Shown: in pieces, positions 63,653 to 64,000 of the stretch
How the letters are laid out: each line of letters starts with the position of its first letter
Numbering within the stretch: the stretch's first letter is position 1
Origin: Atribacterota bacterium
GTDB lineage: Bacteria; Atribacterota; Atribacteria; Atribacterales; Caldatribacteriaceae
Direction of reading: 5' to 3'
DNA length: 64,000 nucleotides
Assembly (NCBI GenBank): GCA_039638595.1
Contig: JBDIWM010000001.1
Location: 85,633 to 149,632 of the forward strand
The notes under the pieces: model-generated
The model's database searches: none
Seen by the model: only the letters and a program-made list of their open reading frames with translations
Told to the model about the DNA's origin: nothing
Made by a program: the position numbers and the translations under genes

Positions 63653-64000
63653 ATGAATATAATGGAAGAAATAAAAAAGATTAAAGTAAACCTCTTATTA
63701 GAACATCCCTTCTTCGGTGCAATTCTCGCTCAAACCCCTATCGTGACAGCGGAATTAATCCCCACCGCCGCAACGGATGGGGATAAAATATATATAAACC
63801 CAATATATTTTTCAAAACTCTCAAATAAAGAAAAAAAATTCGTTGTCCTCCATGAGGTCCTCCATATCGCTCTTCTCCACCCAGTCCGTATTGCTGATAG
63901 AGACCAAAAACTATTTAATATCGCAGGAGATATCGTCATAAACTATCTCCTACATAATAGATTCAACCTCCCCTTGTTGGAAGGGGTGCTCTATCACCCC
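63653..64000 (+). CDS. DUF2201-type putative metallopeptidase, 3' end outside window
   Basis: The frame is open to the window edge. It encodes 'PIVTAELIPTAATDGDKIYI', then the zinc motif HExxH in 'VLHEVLHIALLH' and 'AGDIVINYLL', the N-terminal domain of VWA-associated metallopeptidases (COG3864). AGGAGG lies 6 bases before the ATG. Codons are AT-rich. Relatives are encoded beside a MoxR ATPase; the partner would lie outside the window. Confidence 0.82.
   Translation, partial: MNIMEEIKKIKVNLLLEHPFFGAILAQTPIVTAELIPTAATDGDKIYINPIYFSKLSNKEKKFVVLHEVLHIALLHPVRIADRDQKLFNIAGDIVINYLLHNRFNLPLLEGVLYHP

Overview
The window looks like chromosomal DNA from an anaerobic, diderm bacterium. GC content is moderate and genes are tightly packed with many ATGA/TGATG overlaps. 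The mix of genes (LptD-like outer-membrane protein, RqcP, DivIC, ComFB, FapA/DUF342, three acyl-CoA dehydratase-activase proteins, encapsulin with ferritin-like cargo) fits Atribacterota (OP9/JS1) or a similar thermophilic lineage. This placement is inferred from gene content only; there is no rRNA here. Several genes carry single-base frameshifts in short homopolymer runs, so the sequence may come from a draft or metagenome assembly.

Layout. 1-9.5 kb: an RNase H-like exonuclease (cut by the window edge), glgB, then on the minus strand PdxA-like dehydrogenase, aminotransferase, transaldolase and class II aldolase; then on the plus strand an encapsulated ferritin-like protein with its encapsulin shell, and serC. 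9.5-22 kb: a long minus-strand housekeeping series, read from glmU to a class II aldolase: glmU, prs, rplY, pth, PAP2, mfd, mazG, a PRTase-like gene, rqcP, glycerate kinase, cyclophilin-like, eno, divIC, class II aldolase. It is followed by tRNA-Gln and a decayed gene.

22.8-38.2 kb is the most unusual region. It is a 14-gene minus-strand chemosensory operon: HEAT-repeat protein, CheR, CheY, CheA (frameshifted), ParA, TPR protein, DnaK-like ATPase, a soluble methyl-accepting protein with two signalling tips, a triple-CheW protein, CheB, CheY, two CheX-like proteins and an HD-GYP response regulator. A divergent HDOD gene and a small Cys-rich gene share the upstream region. There are no flagellar genes and no membrane receptor, so the cluster may sense cytoplasmic signals and act through cyclic-di-GMP.

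38.2-53.8 kb: alkD pseudogene, an envelope group (LptD-like, two exported proteins, a GGDEF response regulator), three acyl-CoA dehydratase-activase genes, an M20 peptidase, a GNAT acetyltransferase, a Spy/CpxP-like protein with its two-component system, an ECF S-component-like protein, a methyltransferase, lipA and lipB. 54-57.5 kb: a sugar ABC transporter operon in which all three genes have homopolymer frameshifts, preceded by a consensus promoter and a perfect terminator hairpin in its leader.

57.5-60.3 kb: an IS256-family element with a broken transposase and an AT-rich Mrr restriction endonuclease pseudogene. 60.4-64 kb: tRNA-Ser, a DUF6512 membrane protein, ComFB, a small protein, FapA/DUF342, a sigma factor lacking region 2 next to a 78-base pyrimidine tract, and the start of an AT-rich metallopeptidase gene. 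No CRISPR array was seen.
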